Origin: Armatimonadota bacterium | GTDB lineage: Bacteria > Vulcanimicrobiota > JACPDS01 | Assembly (NCBI GenBank): GCA_016183885.1 | Contig: JACPDS010000194.1 | Location: 1-8,049, forward strand | Direction of reading: 5' to 3' | DNA: 8,049 bases | Part shown: positions 6,829-8,049 of the stretch, piece after piece | How positions within the stretch are numbered: the stretch's first letter is position 1 | How the letters are laid out: the number at the start of each line of letters is the position of its first letter | Translations under genes and position numbers: made by a program | Notes under the pieces: model-generated | Told to the model about the DNA's origin: nothing | Database searches by the model: none | What the model saw: only the letters and a program-made list of their open reading frames with translations

Positions 6829-7216
6829 CTTTAAATGCGCTTTTAATATAATCAATTACATCATTTGTCGGGGTGCCCGGTCCAAATAGTCTGCCAATTC
6901 CTTTTTTTTGAAGTTCCTGCATATCTTCTTTAGGGATAATTCCTCCCCCGCTAATTAAAATATCCTCTCGATTATTTTTCTTAAGCAATTCTTGAATTTT
7001 AGGGAAAATGGTCATATGGGCGCCGGATAAAATTGAAATAGCCACAATATTTACATCTTCCTGTAAAGCCGCTTCCACAATCATCTCCGGAGTCTGATGA
7101 AGACCGGTATAGATTACTTCCATTCCAGCATCCCGAAGAGCTCGAGCAATTATTTTAGCTCCCCGATCATGCCCGTCTAAACCAGCTTTAGCCACTAAAA
7201 CTTTAATTTTTTTCAA
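6812..7216 (-). CDS. mcmA2: Methylmalonyl-CoA mutase, small cobalamin-binding subunit
   Basis: This separate B12-binding subunit partners the large mutase subunit encoded immediately downstream. From the chosen start it has 134 residues, the usual size for the stand-alone form. It begins [20 protein letters not shown], with the DxHxxG motif (Asp14, His16, Gly19) whose His replaces the dimethylbenzimidazole ligand of cobalamin. The SxL motif is at 61-63 (SIL in AISILSGAH), and a GGG turn at about 90-92 completes the Rossmann-like site. A GTG at 7225 would add three residues, but the Shine-Dalgarno run would overlap it. The TTG at 7216 lies eight bases after AAGG and matches typical family N-termini. 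The stop overlaps the large-subunit start, so the two subunits are probably made in a coupled way. Confidence 0.93.
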   Translation of the reverse strand: MKKIKVLVAKAGLDGHDRGAKIIARALRDAGMEVIYTGLHQTPEMIVEAALQEDVNIVAISILSGAHMTIFPKIQELLKKNNREDILISGGGIIPKEDMQELQKKGIGRLFGPGTPTNDVIDYIKSAFKDVLYA

Positions 7217-7220
7217 GGAT

Positions 7221-7232
7221 ATCACCTTCCTT
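7221..7232 (-). promoter_or_regulatory. Extended Shine-Dalgarno site favouring the TTG start of the small mutase subunit
   Basis: The minus strand reads AAGGAAGGTGAT, complementary to the 16S tail over AAGGTGAT. The core ends eight bases before the TTG at 7216 and physically includes the alternative GTG at 7225, so the GTG is a poor initiator. Confidence 0.65.
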
Positions 7233-7233
7233 T

Positions 7234-7262
7234 TACTAAATATTAAGTACTAAATACTAAAT
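7234..7262 (+). repeat. Short TACTAAAT repeats in the spacer between meaB and the small mutase subunit
   Basis: TACTAAAT occurs at 7234-7241, 7248-7255 and 7255-7262 (the last two share one base), with a variant TATTAAGTAC between. It occupies nearly the whole 37-base spacer. No hairpin with a T-run is evident, so it is not an obvious terminator. Function unknown; possibly a spread spacer motif of this genome. Confidence 0.4.
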
Positions 7263-8049
7263 TTAATATCCAAAAAATAATTTTTCTGCTAATTTTTTTG
7301 CGGCATTATAAGGGTCAATTTTGCCCTTTAAAATTTCTAAAATTAAATTTTTATAATCAAATTTATTTTGAGTTTCTTCTAATAATTTTTTTTCTAAATT
7401 TTCCATTAAAAGACTTTTTAATCTATTTTCAATTTGTTTTTTTCTAATTTCTTCCAAAAGATTATTTTTTATTAAATAATCTTTATGTTTTAAAATCATT
7501 TCCAAAAGTTGAGCTAAACCTTCTTTTTTTAAAGCCGAAGTTAAAAGAACTGGGATCTCCCAGAGAGCTTGATTTTGAAAAGCAATAATTTCTTCTAACT
7601 TTCTTTTTAAATTATCTCCTCCTTCCCGATCAGCTTTATTAATTACTAAAATATGGGCAATTTCCATTAAACCGGCTTTTAAAGCCTGAAATTCATCTCC
7701 TGATTCAGGAACTAAAACTACTGCGACTGTATCAACAGTATTAATAATATCTAATTCCGACTGCCCTACTCCCACGGTTTCAATAAAAATTATTTCTTTT
7801 CCTAAAGCATCTAAAATTAAACCGGCTTCATAAGTGGTTTTAGCTAATCCACCCAAACTCCCGCGCGTTGCCATACTGCGCACAAAAATTTCCGGATTAT
7901 TTACTATTTCATTCATGCGAATCCGGTCGCCTAAAAGCGCTCCTCCCGTAAAAGGACTGGAAGGATCAACGGCAATTACTCCCACTTTAAGTCCTTTTTG
8001 ATAAGCTAAAAGGGCTAAATAATTAATTAAACTGCTTTTTCCCGCCCCG
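7263..8049 (-). CDS. meaB: MeaB/ArgK-family GTPase, chaperone of methylmalonyl-CoA mutase; N-terminus beyond the window
   Basis: This G3E-family P-loop GTPase guards and reloads methylmalonyl-CoA mutase: it gates adenosylcobalamin delivery and protects the mutase from inactivation. The visible 261 residues open inside the Walker A loop (GAGKSSLINYL), continuing without a stop to the right edge. The GTG at 7985 is internal and not the real start. Further signatures are VIAVDPSSPFTGGALLGDR, FVRSMATRGSLGGLAKTT, the Walker B/switch segment FIETVGVGQSELDI, and the guanine-recognition motif NKAD. The C-terminus is Lys- and Leu-rich and probably forms the dimerisation helices. Placement directly upstream of both mutase subunits is the common MeaB arrangement and supports the specific function over an amino-acid transport ATPase, the older ArgK label. 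The 37-base gap to the next gene suggests one operon. Confidence 0.94.
   Translation of the reverse strand, partial: GAGKSSLINYLALLAYQKGLKVGVIAVDPSSPFTGGALLGDRIRMNEIVNNPEIFVRSMATRGSLGGLAKTTYEAGLILDALGKEIIFIETVGVGQSELDIINTVDTVAVVLVPESGDEFQALKAGLMEIAHILVINKADREGGDNLKRKLEEIIAFQNQALWEIPVLLTSALKKEGLAQLLEMILKHKDYLIKNNLLEEIRKKQIENRLKSLLMENLEKKLLEETQNKFDYKNLILEILKGKIDPYNAAKKLAEKLFFGY

Noticed and set aside
7263..7985. MeaB as a complete 240-residue gene starting at 7985
   Set aside because: The codon is GTG inside a conserved strand, and the frame continues upstream through a Walker A motif (GAGKS) to the window edge.

Overview
All supportable genes in this AT-rich window lie on the minus strand, so the transcriptional order runs from the right end to the left. 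The core is a propionyl-CoA/methylmalonyl-CoA operon: a MeaB-type GTPase chaperone (cut by the right edge), the small B12-binding subunit and the large catalytic subunit of a two-subunit methylmalonyl-CoA mutase, a metallo-beta-lactamase-fold hydrolase, an acyl-CoA carboxyltransferase of the propionyl-CoA carboxylase beta / methylmalonyl-CoA decarboxylase alpha family, and a biotin carboxylase (cut by the left edge). Together they would interconvert propionyl-CoA, methylmalonyl-CoA and succinyl-CoA, either for propionate oxidation or for propionate formation. The methylmalonyl-CoA epimerase and the biotin carrier protein that would complete the pathway are not visible here.

The unusual part is the stretch between the carboxyltransferase and the biotin carboxylase (about 720-2700). 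It holds an export-signal protein of unknown family, followed by a metzincin-like zinc peptidase (HExxHxxGxxH plus a Met-turn), followed by a tail of about 65 codons. The middle and tail pieces have no usable start codon, and each overlaps the preceding piece by only a few codons in a frame shifted by one. Removing one base from each of two homopolymer runs (within 1966-1974 and 916-921) joins all three into one reading frame of 649 codons. That frame ends overlapping the first codons of the biotin carboxylase gene. I read this as one large secreted metallopeptidase gene, broken by two single-base insertions or by sequencing/assembly indels, sitting inside a central-metabolism operon. Its codon use also looks different from its neighbours.

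Layout, left to right: 1-726 biotin carboxylase (partial); 720-2671 broken secreted peptidase gene; 2707-4248 carboxyltransferase; 4255-4472 a short intergenic region with a possible 25-residue ORF and small repeats; 4473-5306 MBL-fold hydrolase; 5287-6828 mutase large subunit; 6812-7216 mutase small subunit; 7226-7262 a small repeat-bearing gap; 7263-8049 MeaB (partial). Stop/start overlaps and tight spacing indicate co-transcription of the mutase-side genes. There is no RNA gene, insertion sequence or CRISPR array that I can support.

The organism is a bacterium with a strong A/T bias at third codon positions and Shine-Dalgarno initiation. The two-subunit mutase with MeaB fits an anaerobic bacterium. 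Low-GC uncultured lineages such as Atribacterota-like groups would fit, but this is a guess that the sequence alone does not settle.
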